This document shows positions 23,746 to 34,460 of a stretch of DNA of 64,000 nucleotides, piece after piece. The notes below the pieces were generated by a model. It worked only from the letters and a program-made list of their open reading frames with translations. It was not told where the DNA came from and ran no database searches. Source of the DNA: Aquilaria yunnanensis (taxonomy: Eukaryota > Streptophyta > Magnoliopsida > Malvales > Thymelaeaceae); NCBI GenBank assembly GCA_039654915.1, contig CM077594.1:15189001-15253000 (forward strand), read 5' to 3'. The translations under genes and the position numbers were made by a program. Each line of letters opens with the position of its first letter. The first letter of the stretch is position 1.

Positions 23746-25594
23746 CAAGTCAATTTATTTTAATTTAAGTCAACTTAGAGATAATTCATTTTAGCTTAAT
23801 CCAAAAAGGTGAATTACATTTTGCCCTCTGAAATTTATCATAAATTACACTTTATCCTTCCTATTTCAGAAACATATCAAAAGTCTCCTAAGATTTTAAG
23901 AAATTTACACTTATCCATCTGTTGTCTTTTTTAGAATTTAAAATCAACGGATTAATTATATTTTGAGACAATGACTTTTAATTCTCTTTTTAGTTTTCTC
24001 TTTGACATATAAATTGCTTTGTCACTTGTTTTTTTACATAATATATTTATATGTATTGTTCCTTTTTTTGCTTACTCTATTATTTTTTACTATAATTCAG
24101 TTTTTATTTACTTTTCATTGTTTGTATGTACATTCTTTTATATTTTTAATTTTTTAATCACCTCTAATTAATAATGTCATTTTATTTTTCAAAATTAGTT
24201 ATTACTGTTTATCACCTTCACTTTTTTCAAACTTTGTAATAGTAGTAACTACAAAAGCCAAAATAAAAGAAATTATAAGGCTCATTTTTTAATCATATAG
24301 AAACTTTAAAATTTACTTTGTTCAAATTAATGGAACATTTGGTCATTTTAATATAATTTTAGTTTTACATATTCATTGATTGATTAATTATTTTTTAAGA
24401 AGCTCTTATTTAGAAAATATTTCTTGATTTCCTTAACTAAAAAAGATACTATACCTTGGAGTAATGGTGATGGCTAAGAAATGGAATAAAACAAAGAATA
24501 GTGATGTTCATTGAATAGTATCATCTCTTGAGTGAGAATAATGAAAAAAAGAACTTTCCAAAAGAATATAAATTTAAAGAATTGGTGAATTGTAACCCAA
24601 AAATAGTAATTTCTTAGCTATCTTAGCTTCACTCAACATCAAAGATGAAGTCAAATAATTATGACGGGAATATTTTGAATATCTAAGAAATTGATAAATA
24701 ATTAATAAATATTTTGTTGAAAAATACCATACAAAAAAATTAATTAATGGATAAATACATAAGGCTAAAATTACAAGAAAAAGACTAATTATGTATTAAT
24801 TGAAATGAAAGTGATTTTGAAAATTTTATATCATTATAAATATCAGTCTTATTATTTCTTTATTTTTAGATCTAATAGTTATTATAATAATTTTGGAAAA
24901 AAATGAGGAAGGCTCTTGTAAAGCTTCTAAATAAAATTATATAAATTAATAAATACAATCAATTTTTAAAATAAAAATGATATCCTTTATTAGAGATACT
25001 TTAAAAATTAAAAATATAAAGATAAAAAAGTTACAGACAATGAAAAAAGAACAAAAATATAATCATAAGAAAAAAATAATTGGGAGATCGTAAATTCAAA
25101 GGAACTATATATATAAAAAATGTATTATATTATACTATTTGAAAAAAGACAAGTAGTGAAATAATTTATATATTAAGGAGAAAAATCAAACAAAAACTAG
25201 CCCCAAGAACCTCAGGGGGTTTTTAAGATGTTTTTTAAATAAGATGGGCATAGTGTGATCTAGGATAAATCTCTAGGGGCAACTTGTAATTTTTATAATA
25301 TAAAATGACTTATTTTTATTTTTACATCTTTTTGGCTCAAAATCAATTTCATATAAAAACCAGTATTATGTAGATGTGAAAATTGGTTTGAAAATAAATT
25401 TTTATAATTTTTCTATTTTTAGTTATTAAAAAAAATTTAAGAAAATTTAATAAGATTATAAAAATTATATTTTTACTTTATCATTATACTTAACAATATT
25501 AAATTTTAAATAAAATTAGTTTTAAATAAAAAAATATAAAAAATAAATTATTTTAAATTAAATTGTTTCAAATTAGAATAAATTGGCTTTTAGA
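23746..25594. mobile_element. MITE family B, copy 3, interrupted by a 1.5-kb element
   Basis: The left end GTCAATTTATTTTAATTTAAG lies near 23748 and its inverted partner AATTAGAATAAATTGGC near 25573. The middle is displaced by the element at about 23819-25293, because the expected AAAATGACTTATTTTTATTTT resumes only at 25302. The nested pair is duplicated in copy 2 at about 27324-29203. Confidence 0.6.
23819..25293. mobile_element. Non-autonomous inverted-repeat element nested in family B
   Basis: The left end GAATTACATTTTGCCCTC and the reverse complement of the right end (AAATTACAAGTTGCCCC) pair, and similarity continues for about 100 bp with phrases like TTACACTTTATCC and AAGATTTTAAG. The inside is AT-rich and non-coding. 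The arrangement is Mutator-like in style, but the target duplication is unclear. Confidence 0.6.
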
Positions 25595-26279
25595 ATCGCC
25601 TGTAATCACGCGAAATGCCCCTACTGAGTACTGACCCTTACTGGAGCTCTCTGAATGCATTCTATTTATCCAAAAAATAAAAAAATAAATAAAAAAGAAA
25701 AAGAAAAAGAAAAAGAGCAATGACTTCTGCCATTGAATCTTGTATGAGCTGCCCAACTGCTAGTCCTACCACACTTCAGGTAATCAAAGTGTTTCCCCTA
25801 ATATTAGGCCTCTCTGTACAAAATATGAGACCTACTTCTTTTTTAGCTGTTCTAAAAATATTAAAATATTTTGTGAGAAAAATTTTAACATTTAATTTAT
25901 AATATTATTTTCATTTAAATTCTCATTGCATAAAAATTAAATAATTTTTTTAATCTTCATTTAAATTTTTATTACATAAAATTCAAAAAGAAACAATTTT
26001 TAATTATCATTAAAAATCTTATTATATAAACCTAAAAAATTATTTTTTTAATTTTATGAACAAAATTGAAAAAAATGTTGTAAACTATATATATTTTAAT
26101 CTTCATACTCAGAGAAATATATCATTTTTTACATAATGAAGAGAGTATTTCTTTTTATTGCAGGTAGACCTGTGGAGAACACATGAGGCTCATGTCATCC
26201 AACAATATTTCCTGTGTTTGCTATTGTGATAAATGCTGAGAATATCATAACTCGATTCCGAGATTGTTAACATTACCCG

Positions 26280-26505
26280 TTCTTTGTTCCCTTTCAGTTT
26301 TTCTAACTTAAATTTAACTTAAATTTATTTGTACTGATATTTGTTAATTTTTTTAAAAAAAATTATATTATAGGCTATAAGACTAATAGTTTTTAAATAT
26401 TATTTTTTAAAAAACTTTATAAAATATTAATATAAATAAATTTAAGTCAAATTTAAGTAAAAAAAATTAAAATGATGCAAAAAACTTGGGACAAGAGGTT
26501 GTTTT
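26280..26505. mobile_element. MITE family A, copy 3
   Basis: The left end TTCTTTGTTCCCTTTCAG pairs with the reverse complement of the right end (CCTCTTGTCCCAAGTTTTTT). The body carries TTAACTTAAATTTATTTGTA and the inverted partner TAAATTTAAGTCAAATTTAAG. It lies in copy 1 of the tandem duplication. Confidence 0.65.
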
Positions 26506-27323
26506 TTTTCCTATGCGCTACAATCATAACAATAGCTTAATTGTCGCTGCAAATAAATTGAATTCATATGTATTTTCTTCATATATTTTAGTTTTTTTTA
26601 TTTTTTAAGAACACATTATTACAACTTCTAATCCGTATAAAAACTTTATGTACATCACCTTAGTCCATGATGTAATTCTATATAATTTTTTGTTAGATAA
26701 AAATGAATAAAAACAAATTTTGGTTAGTCCATCACGTTGAGCCCAGAATCCGGCTAGCCAATTTTGGTTAAATTGGTCTAAGGATGTGGAAGAGGCAAGG
26801 AAGGGGCAATAAGGGAGGTGAATGCTAAGGGGGCAAAGGGGGTGATCAAATCGTTAGATTTCAAGTTATAAAGTTTCTTTGACAAAAGGAAAGTTTTTAA
26901 GGGTTAAAATTAACTTTTTCTCTAACAATTCTATGCTGACATAACCTTTTTCATCTAATATAAAAACTTCTATATAATTATTATTTAAATAACTTTATAT
27001 AAAATTAAAGTTATATTAAAAGAATCGTGGGATCTAAAGGGCTACTCACATATATATCATACTTGTCAATTTTTAGATTAATTGAGACTCTCTAACTTTT
27101 TTAACTTACAAATACATTTTAAAATATAAATGTCTATAGTTCAATTTTACGGGATAATTTATAAAATTAATAAAATGAATTAAGTTAAATTTTTTGTGTA
27201 TTAGAATATCAAAATCTAAAGGTTAGATTAGTTGTATTACCAAGAGACAAATAGTTTTTTGAATGATAAAAAATACGCAAGCACTTAGGTGAGTACAAAA
27301 GATCAGTTATTCTTCTTTTTTTC

Positions 27324-29203
27324 GAGTCAATTTATTTTAATTTAAGTCAACTTAGAGACAATTTATTTTAGTTTAATCCACAAAAGGTGAATTACATTTT
27401 GCCCCTGACATTTATCGTAAATTACACTTTATCCCTCTTGTTTCATAAACATCTTAAAAGTCCCTTAAGATTTTAAGAAATCTACACTTATCCCTCTATT
27501 GTCTCTTTTAGAATTTAAAATTAAGGGATTAATTATATTTTGAGACCACAACTTTTAATTCTCTTTTAAGTTTTCTCTTTGACATATAAATTGCTTCATT
27601 ACTTGTTTTTTTTCCCCTGAATGACATAATAAATTTATATGTATTGTTCCTTTTTCACTTACTCTATTATTTTTTTTTACTATAATTCAGTTTTTATTTA
27701 CTTTTCATTGTTTGTATGTACATTCTTTTTATATTTTCAATTTTTTAATCGCCTCTAATTAATAATGTCATTTTTGTTTTCAAAATTAGTTGTTATTTTT
27801 TTATGGAAGTTACTGTTTATCACCTTCACTTTTTTTTTTTTTCAAAATTTGTAATAGTAGTAACTACAAAAGCAAAAATAAATGAAATTATAAGGCTCAT
27901 TTTTTAATCATATAGAAACTTTAAATTTTACTTTGTTCAAATTAATGGAACATTTGGTCATTTTAATATAATTTTAGTTTTACATATTCATTGATTGATT
28001 AATTATTTTTTAAAAAGCTCTTATTTAGAAAATATTCCTTGATTTCCTTAACTATAAAAAATACTATACCTTGGAGTAATGGTGATGACTAAGAAATGGA
28101 ATACAACAAAGAGTAGTGACATTCATTGCATGGTATCATCTCTTGAGTGGGAATAATGATAAAAAGAGACTTTCCAAAAGAATATAAATTTAAAGTATTG
28201 GTGAATTGTAACCAGAAAATAGTAATTTCTTAGCTATCTTAACTTTACTCAACATCAAAGATGAAGTCAAAGAATTATGATTGAAATTTTTTTGAATATC
28301 CAAGAAATTATTAAATAATCAATAAATATTTCTGTTGAACAAGACCTTCTTAGAAAAAATTAATTAATGAATAAATACATAAGGCTAAAATTACATAACA
28401 AAGACTAATTATGTATTAATTGAAATAAAGTTATTTTGAAAATTTTATATTATTGTAAATATTAGTCTTATTATTTCTTTATTTTTAGATATAATAGTTA
28501 TTATAATAATTTTTGAAAAAAAAAATGAGGAGGGCTCTTGTAAAGCTTCTAAATACAATTATATAAATTAATAAATACAATCAATTTTTAAAATAAAAAT
28601 GATATCCTTTATTAGAGATACTTTAAAAATTAAAAATATAAAGATAAAAAAGTTACAGACAATGAAAAATAAACAAAAACATAATCATAAGAAAAACTAA
28701 TAATTGGGAGGTGGTAAATTCAAAGGAACTATATATATAAAAATATATTATATTATAATATTTGAAAAAAACAAGTAATGAAATAATTTATATATTTAGG
28801 AGAAAACTCAAACAAAAACTAACCCCAAGAACCACAGGGGCTTTTAAGATGTTTTTTAAATAAGATAGGCACTGTGATATCTAGGATAAACATTAGAGAG
28901 CAAATTGTAATTCTCATAATTCAAAATGATTTATTTTTATTTTTACACATTTTTTGCTCAAAACTAATTTCATATAAAAGCCAATATTATTTAGATGTGA
29001 AAATAAGTTTGAAAATAAATTTTCATGATTTATTAAAATTTTATAAATTTTCTATTTTTAGTTATTAAAAAAATTCAAAAAAATTATAAAAATTATATTT
29101 TAACTACATTATTATACTTAATAATATTAGATTTTAAATAAAAATATAAAAAAATAAATTATTTTATATGAAATTGATTCAAATTAAAATAAATTGGCTT
29201 TTA
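27324..29203. mobile_element. MITE family B, copy 4, interrupted
   Basis: Equivalent of 23746-25594 in copy 2 of the tandem duplication. The same left and right ends flank the same nested element, so the nesting predates the duplication. Confidence 0.6.
27387..28914. mobile_element. Nested inverted-repeat element, second copy
   Basis: Equivalent of 23819-25293 in copy 2. The left end reads GGTGAATTACATTTTGCCCC and the right end is a diverged AGCAAATTGTAATTC. No coding capacity. Confidence 0.6.
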
Positions 29204-29944
29204 GAATCGCCTGTAATCACGCGAAATGCCCGTACTGAGTATTGACCCCTGGGCCAACTGCGCCTACTGAGCAGTGACCCTTACTGGACCTCTCTGAATG
29301 TAGCTTTTTTTTTCCCCCAGTTTTGAAGGCATCCTATTTATCCAAAAAATTAAAAAAAAATTAAAAAGAAAAAGAAAAAAAGCAATGACATCTGCCATTG
29401 AATCTCGTATGATCTGCCCAACTGTTAGTCGGTTAGTCCTACCATACTTCAGGTAATCAAATTGTTTCCCCTAATATTAGTCCTCCCTGTACAAAATATG
29501 AGACCTATTTCTTTTTTAACTGTTCTAAAAATGTTAAAAATATTTTTTAAGAAAATTTTTAACATTTAATTTATAATATTAGTTTCATTTAAATTTTCAT
29601 TGTACAAAAATTAAATAAGGAATTTTTTTAATCTTCATTTAAATTTTTATTACATAAAATTTAAAAGAAATATTTTTTAATTATCATTAAAAATTTTATT
29701 ATATAAACCTAAAAAGTTATTTTTTTAGTTTTAGGAACAAAATTGAAAAAAGTATTGTAAACTATATACACTTTAATTTTCATACTCAGAAAAATATATA
29801 ATTTTCTACAAAGTGAAGGGAGTATTTCTTTTTATTGGAGGCAGACCTGTGGAGAACAGATGAGGCGCATGTCATCTAACTCCTGTGTTTGCTATTGTGA
29901 TGAATGGTGAGAATATCATAACTCGATTCCGAGATTGTTAACAT

Positions 29945-30180
29945 TACCCGTTCTTTGTATCCTTTCAGTTTTTCTAACTTAAATTTGACTTAAATTTACT
30001 GGTGCTAATATTTGTTAATTTTTTTTAAAAGAAATTATATTTATAGGCTTTAAGACTTATAGTTTTTAAATATTATTTTTTAAAAAAAATTAAAAAAATA
30101 TTAATATAAATAAATTTAAATCAAACTTAAATAAAAAGATTAAAATGATGCAAAAAACTTGAAACAAGAGGTAGTATTTT
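29945..30180. mobile_element. MITE family A, copy 4
   Basis: Equivalent of the element at 26280-26505, carried along in copy 2 of the tandem duplication. It has the same ends and the same inverted internal arms. Confidence 0.65.
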
Positions 30181-30397
30181 TTTACTATGCGCTACAATCA
30201 TAACCATAGCTTTAATTGTGGGTGCAAATAAATTGAATTCATATTTAGTTTCTTCATATATTTTAGTTTTTTTTTATTTTTTAAGAACACATTATTACAA
30301 CTTCTAATCCGTATAAAAACTTTATGTACATCACCTTAGTACATGATGTAATTTTATATAATTTTGTGTTAGATAAAAATGAATAAAAACAAATTTT

Positions 30398-31280
30398 CTG
30401 CAATTAAATGCGACTGGGCCAGTTTGGTTTACGTTTAAGTCATCTCCAGTGACCAGCTTATTGTGGTGAAATTACTTAAATGCCCTGCACCAGCTTTTGC
30501 CTTGTAGCTGTCCCAATCATGGCTTTCTCATGCCGATTTACAACTCATGGACCAGGATGGCGATTCACATGTTTAGTGGAAAACTATTTCCGAAATAGCT
30601 CAACTATCGCCGTACGGGGTACGAAAGGGGACGGACTCAGTGTCCGATATCAAATAGTGATTTAGATTATGAAAACGTTTTTAAAATATTTTGATATTAG
30701 CTTCATTATCTTTTGACATAGTATTGGATTTTTTGCCGCTTCCAAAACATATACGTACCTTAATGTACGTATGAGCGCAAAACACAATTGATCGCGACAT
30801 GTAGACTCTGCAATTGGGAGTCCAAATTTGTCCACGAGGCATGACATTTTTTCTTGTCATTATATATTTTCCATCCCATAAAAGGTAATGTATTTTTTGA
30901 GTTATAGAAATTAATGTTTGTGTAGTTTATGATATTTTTTTTTTTAATTTTGTCTCTAAAACTAAAATTAAAAAAAAATTATTTTTGGTTATGCGTAATG
31001 AAAATTTAAATGGTGCTTAAAAAATAAAAGACCATTTTTATGATTTGTGTAGTAAGAGTTTTAATGAAAATTAAAAAAAATTAGGTTTTTGTGTAATGAA
31101 AATTTAAATTGAATATTAAAAAATTCTTAAAAAAGGAAGTGCTTCTTCTTTTTCGAAACAACAAAAAAACGAATATTTCTCACCCTTTTTTATAAGGAGG
31201 GAGTAATTATTTATTGGTCATTTGGCATGTTGCGATCAAGCTTGGTTCACTGATTTGGAGTCAAGAGGCTCAATTTGTGG
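30398..31280. other. Unassigned intergenic sequence
   Basis: No gene is supported. A short perfect palindrome, ATACGTAC/GTACGTAT with a 6-bp loop, lies at about 30751-30772; nothing nearby suggests a function for it. Confidence 0.4.
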
Positions 31281-31284
31281 TTGT

Positions 31285-31505
31285 TTCATGTTCTTTGCTT
31301 GATTTTACTTTTTTAATTTAAATTTGAATTGAATTTATTAATTATATTATATTTGCTAGAAAGTTTTAAAAAAGTATATTTAGAAACTATAAGTTTCCAT
31401 TTATCATTTCTATAAATTTTTTTCATTTGTACACTAAAATATGAAAGATAAAAAGTCATAAATTAATTATTATGAATAGTAATTAGTACAAAGAACATGT
31501 AACAT
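31285..31505. mobile_element. MITE family A, copy 5
   Basis: The ends CATGTTCTTTG on the left and ACATGTTCTTTG as the reverse complement of the right pair well. The body has the family core (AAGTTTTAAAAAAGTATATTTA, TCATTTCTATAAATTTTTTT). It lies outside the tandem duplication, so it is an independent insertion. Confidence 0.6.
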
Positions 31506-31509
31506 GGTA

Positions 31510-32283
31510 TAATATATATTTTTTCTCTTACTGAAATAATAATAAAACGATAGAAAGTTTCTGACAATAATTTTATAAAGACATTGTACCGGATAATGAT
31601 TGAAACTTAGGTTATCTACAAAGAGTTAATTTAGATTGATACTTACAATAATTAACTGACATTTACGTCGGTAAAAATCGTTTTCACAATACATTTTTTG
31701 GTAGGTATATAACACAAGTGATCTTTTTGAGATACCATATGCTTCGTAGGAAAGATTTATATGAAACTTTGTAAAGGGTCCGGTCAGCTGGTCAATCCAT
31801 CCTTTCAATTAAAGAAAGACCTTTTGGATGCACCACACCACACGGGGCAAAACAAAGCCCACACGCATATCGATAGCAGTCATTTTCAGTTTTAAAACCA
31901 CCGGTTCTATTTTAAACAAGTTTCATTGATTTTCGTTAGATGTAAGAAAAATATATATTTTTTTTATAAATGGATATGCTTTTAGCATTAACGGTCTATG
32001 GTTTTAAATATACACGACTAAAATTCTTAAAGTGCATGATAATGGGTACATAATCACTTTATATAAAAATAAATAATTAAAAGTTGAATGGGATGATTGG
32101 CTGCAATAGCTTTTTTTCGTTGATACAAATTCTCTGGTATCCAACAATTACATTGAGTCTCGACAAGCGTGGACAGAGTTGCATCTGGCCCCACTGAAGG
32201 AAAAGCTCTCTTTTAAAATCTATTTGCGGCATCATCTGATTAACGTGTGGATATCATATTTATATATTTTGAGGCAAAACAAT
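31510..32283. other. Unassigned intergenic sequence
   Basis: AT-rich sequence with no reading frame, inverted repeat or recognised motif that I can support. Confidence 0.4.
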
Positions 32284-32434
32284 AGGGTTAACTACAGTTA
32301 ACTCTTGACGATTGGCTGATATTGTAGTTACACTTCCAAGGTTTGAAACATATAGTTTCCGCTACTTTTTTACATTGCCCATTTTTTAAAACCTAATTTA
32401 ATATATTCTAGTAATTTTAATCTATTTTATTTTT

Positions 32435-33742
32435 CATTGAGAAAATTAGAAAAACCCATCTAAGATTTGGTAAAACCTACAGTTTTTTTTATTGTTTTAA
32501 ATACATACAATTATCTCTCTATCAAGTTAACATCGTTAGTTGCTGTTACCACAAAAATGAGATAATTTACCCTCCTAACCTTCCTCATTAAAAACTTTGT
32601 GCCCTCAACTTATGCATCTAACTATCATGTCCCTTCCCATCCCCTCCCCATTCGCTTCCTCTGCCTCTTCCTCCTCCTCCTTCCTCGCCTTTAAACCAAT
32701 CGTCGCCACCATTGTTCGTGAGTAGAAAGCCTGAGAAAAAAAATCAGAAAAATCATACAAAAACAACAATCATAAAAAAAAAAACAACAAACAAATTTGT
32801 TAACTAGAAAACGAAAATAAGCCAAAAATGAATTCATTAACCAAAAAAATGAAAATCATTCGAAAATGAATTCAAAACCATTTAATCTGAAACCATCATT
32901 CAAACGAAACCAATCATTCAAACCGAAACTAATCATCCAAAACCATCATCCAGACAAAACCAATCATTCAATCTGAAACCAATCATCTGAAAAGATGATT
33001 CAATCCGAAACCTAGATGACACTGGGCAGGCAAGGATGTTGTTCTTCTTTGTGTCTGGAACCCGATGTTCTGAGGGGCGAGCAGCGAGAGAAGGTTGAGC
33101 AATGAGAGAGAGTTGAGTGTCACGGAAATTACCGAACCCTTGTCCCTCTAGTGGTCCAACTCTTCCCTTGTCTATCAGGTGACCGTCATGAATTGCCGGC
33201 ACCGCCTTGATCTTGTTGCAAAATCACCAACGCCACCTCGTTTCTCGAGGGCGAGTGTTGGTAGTGCACGATGAGAAGGCGGCGCTAAGAGGGTCGAGCT
33301 GGAAATGGGTATGAACACAATGGAAATGAGGGTGGAGAAGATAAGCGAGAAAAAGAAGAAACAATTAAGGCGAAGTAAGGTGATGACGAGTGCAGGCGAG
33401 AAATTCCTAGTTGGCACAGAAGGGCTAGTGGCAATTCAATGCGCAATAGGGTTTCTGGGTTCATTTATGGGTTTGACTCGGATGAACTGAGGTGGGAGAT
33501 AAGTCGACGAAGAGAAGAAATTTAAGGCGAAGCAGTAGAGTGGGAGGGATGGAAGTTGGGGGGCAAAGCTATCAAACAAAGAAAGTTAGGATAGTAAAAT
33601 AGAGTTTTTTCTTTTGTTTGCCTTAATGATCATTCCCAGTGTTAACTTGTCAAGGGATAAGTGTAGGTATTTGAAACAGCAGGGATGGAACTGTAGGTTT
33701 CACCAAACCTCTGGGTTTTTTTAAAAATTTTCTCTTTTTATT
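32435..33742. mobile_element. Inner foldback element with GC-rich cargo
   Basis: Arms of about 200-250 bp are inverted copies: GAGAAAATTAGAAAAACCCA on the left and GAGAAAATTTTTAAAAAAACCC from the right, then AAACCTACAGTT on both, and CTTCCCATCCC or CTTCCATCCC at their inner ends. Flanks TTTTTCATT and TTTTTATTT resemble a 9-bp target duplication, the size made by Mutator-like transposases. The interior (about 32690-33540) has a short tandem array at 32885-33010 (units like AAACCAATCATTC) and a GC-rich part at 33020-33540 that could be captured host sequence. No conserved protein is recognised. Confidence 0.65.
32885..33010. repeat. Short tandem array inside the foldback element
   Basis: Units of roughly 15-20 bp, variants of GAAACCAATCATTCAAAC, are repeated six to seven times with substitutions. 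The array lies in the interior of the element at 32435-33742. Confidence 0.65.
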
Positions 33743-33985
33743 TAAAATTGAAAAAAGCTACTATTTTTCATTTAAAGTGCTAAAACTAATAATTTTAAGT
33801 GTTTATTAACTGTTAAAAATGCAAAATATAGTGAAATTACAGGAAGAAAAAGATCATATATTTTAAATTAGGATTTTAGAATTTTTCTTGAATGTAAAAA
33901 AGCAAGGGTAAAAAATGTGTATTTTCAAATTTTATAGGATAACTATAATATCAATTAAAGTTTAGGAAGGTTACTACAAATAACC

Positions 33986-34320
33986 AAAAAAAGAAATATA
34001 TTCATTCCAGCTATTTATCATGTGAAATAGTGTTTTTGTGAAACAAAATTTGATATGCTAATTAAAATTTTGGAATTGGTAGCTAACGTTTTTCTCTGTA
34101 TTTAACTTCCTCAATCTCCCCCTTAAGTCTCACAATCGCAACTAACAAAAACTAAATAAATAAATAAGAGTTCTGTTCAAAGAAAAAAACAAACAATGAA
34201 TTTAACACGCTTTCTTCGGCAACGGCGGTAAAATTCAACATTCGTCGCTGTAAAGAACAGATACCCGTCAACAAGTCAGTACTTGTAACGGAGACCGCCT
34301 ATTCCCGGTAACGGATCTCT
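33986..34320. other. Upstream region of the CBSX5-like gene
   Basis: No repeat or coding sequence is supported. The part from about 34.2 kb is less AT-rich and leads into the TATA box at 34321. Confidence 0.4.
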
Positions 34321-34328
34321 TATAAATA
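34321..34328 (+). promoter_or_regulatory. TATA box of the CBSX5-like gene
   Basis: TATAAATA is a consensus plant TATA box, 140 bp before the ATG at 34461. It would place transcription initiation near 34350 and give a 5' UTR of about 110 nt. Confidence 0.65.
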
Positions 34329-34460
34329 CAGCCCCAGCGACGTTTGTCGTACGGCTCCCAAAATTTCACAAAACTCTGTTTTTCTTCAAAATCACCTCTG
34401 TCCTCTCCAATTCATTTTGCCTCTGCCAATTCCTGGAAGCGATTATCCCTTTCTCTGTGA

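Larger units (their letters stand above)
23157..26720. repeat. Tandem duplication, copy 1 (about 3.56 kb)
   Basis: This block is repeated directly at 26731-30397 in the same order and orientation, with many small differences (by eye roughly nine bases in ten match). It starts inside the right arm of the foldback element at 22650-23370 and ends at AAAACAAATTTT near 26720. It carries an interrupted family B element and a family A element, and no gene. Confidence 0.9.
26731..30397. repeat. Tandem duplication, copy 2 (about 3.67 kb)
   Basis: Second copy of the block at 23157-26720. It begins with the same foldback-arm sequence (GAGCCCAGAATCCGGCTAGC) and ends with the same AATAAAAACAAATTTT. It is longer mainly because of 29240-29340: an extra segment lies between two CTACTGAG-type repeats that copy 1 lacks, consistent with a short-homology deletion in copy 1. 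Confidence 0.9.
32284..33985. mobile_element. Outer inverted-repeat element of a nested pair
   Basis: The left end GGTTAACTACAGTTAACTC pairs with the reverse complement of the right end (GGTTATTTGTAGTAACCTTC). Similarity continues through GATATTGTAGTTA on the left and GATATTATAGTTA from the right. About 150 bp on the left and 240 bp on the right flank the inner element at 32435-33742. Without the insert it would be a typical miniature element of about 400 bp. Confidence 0.65.
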
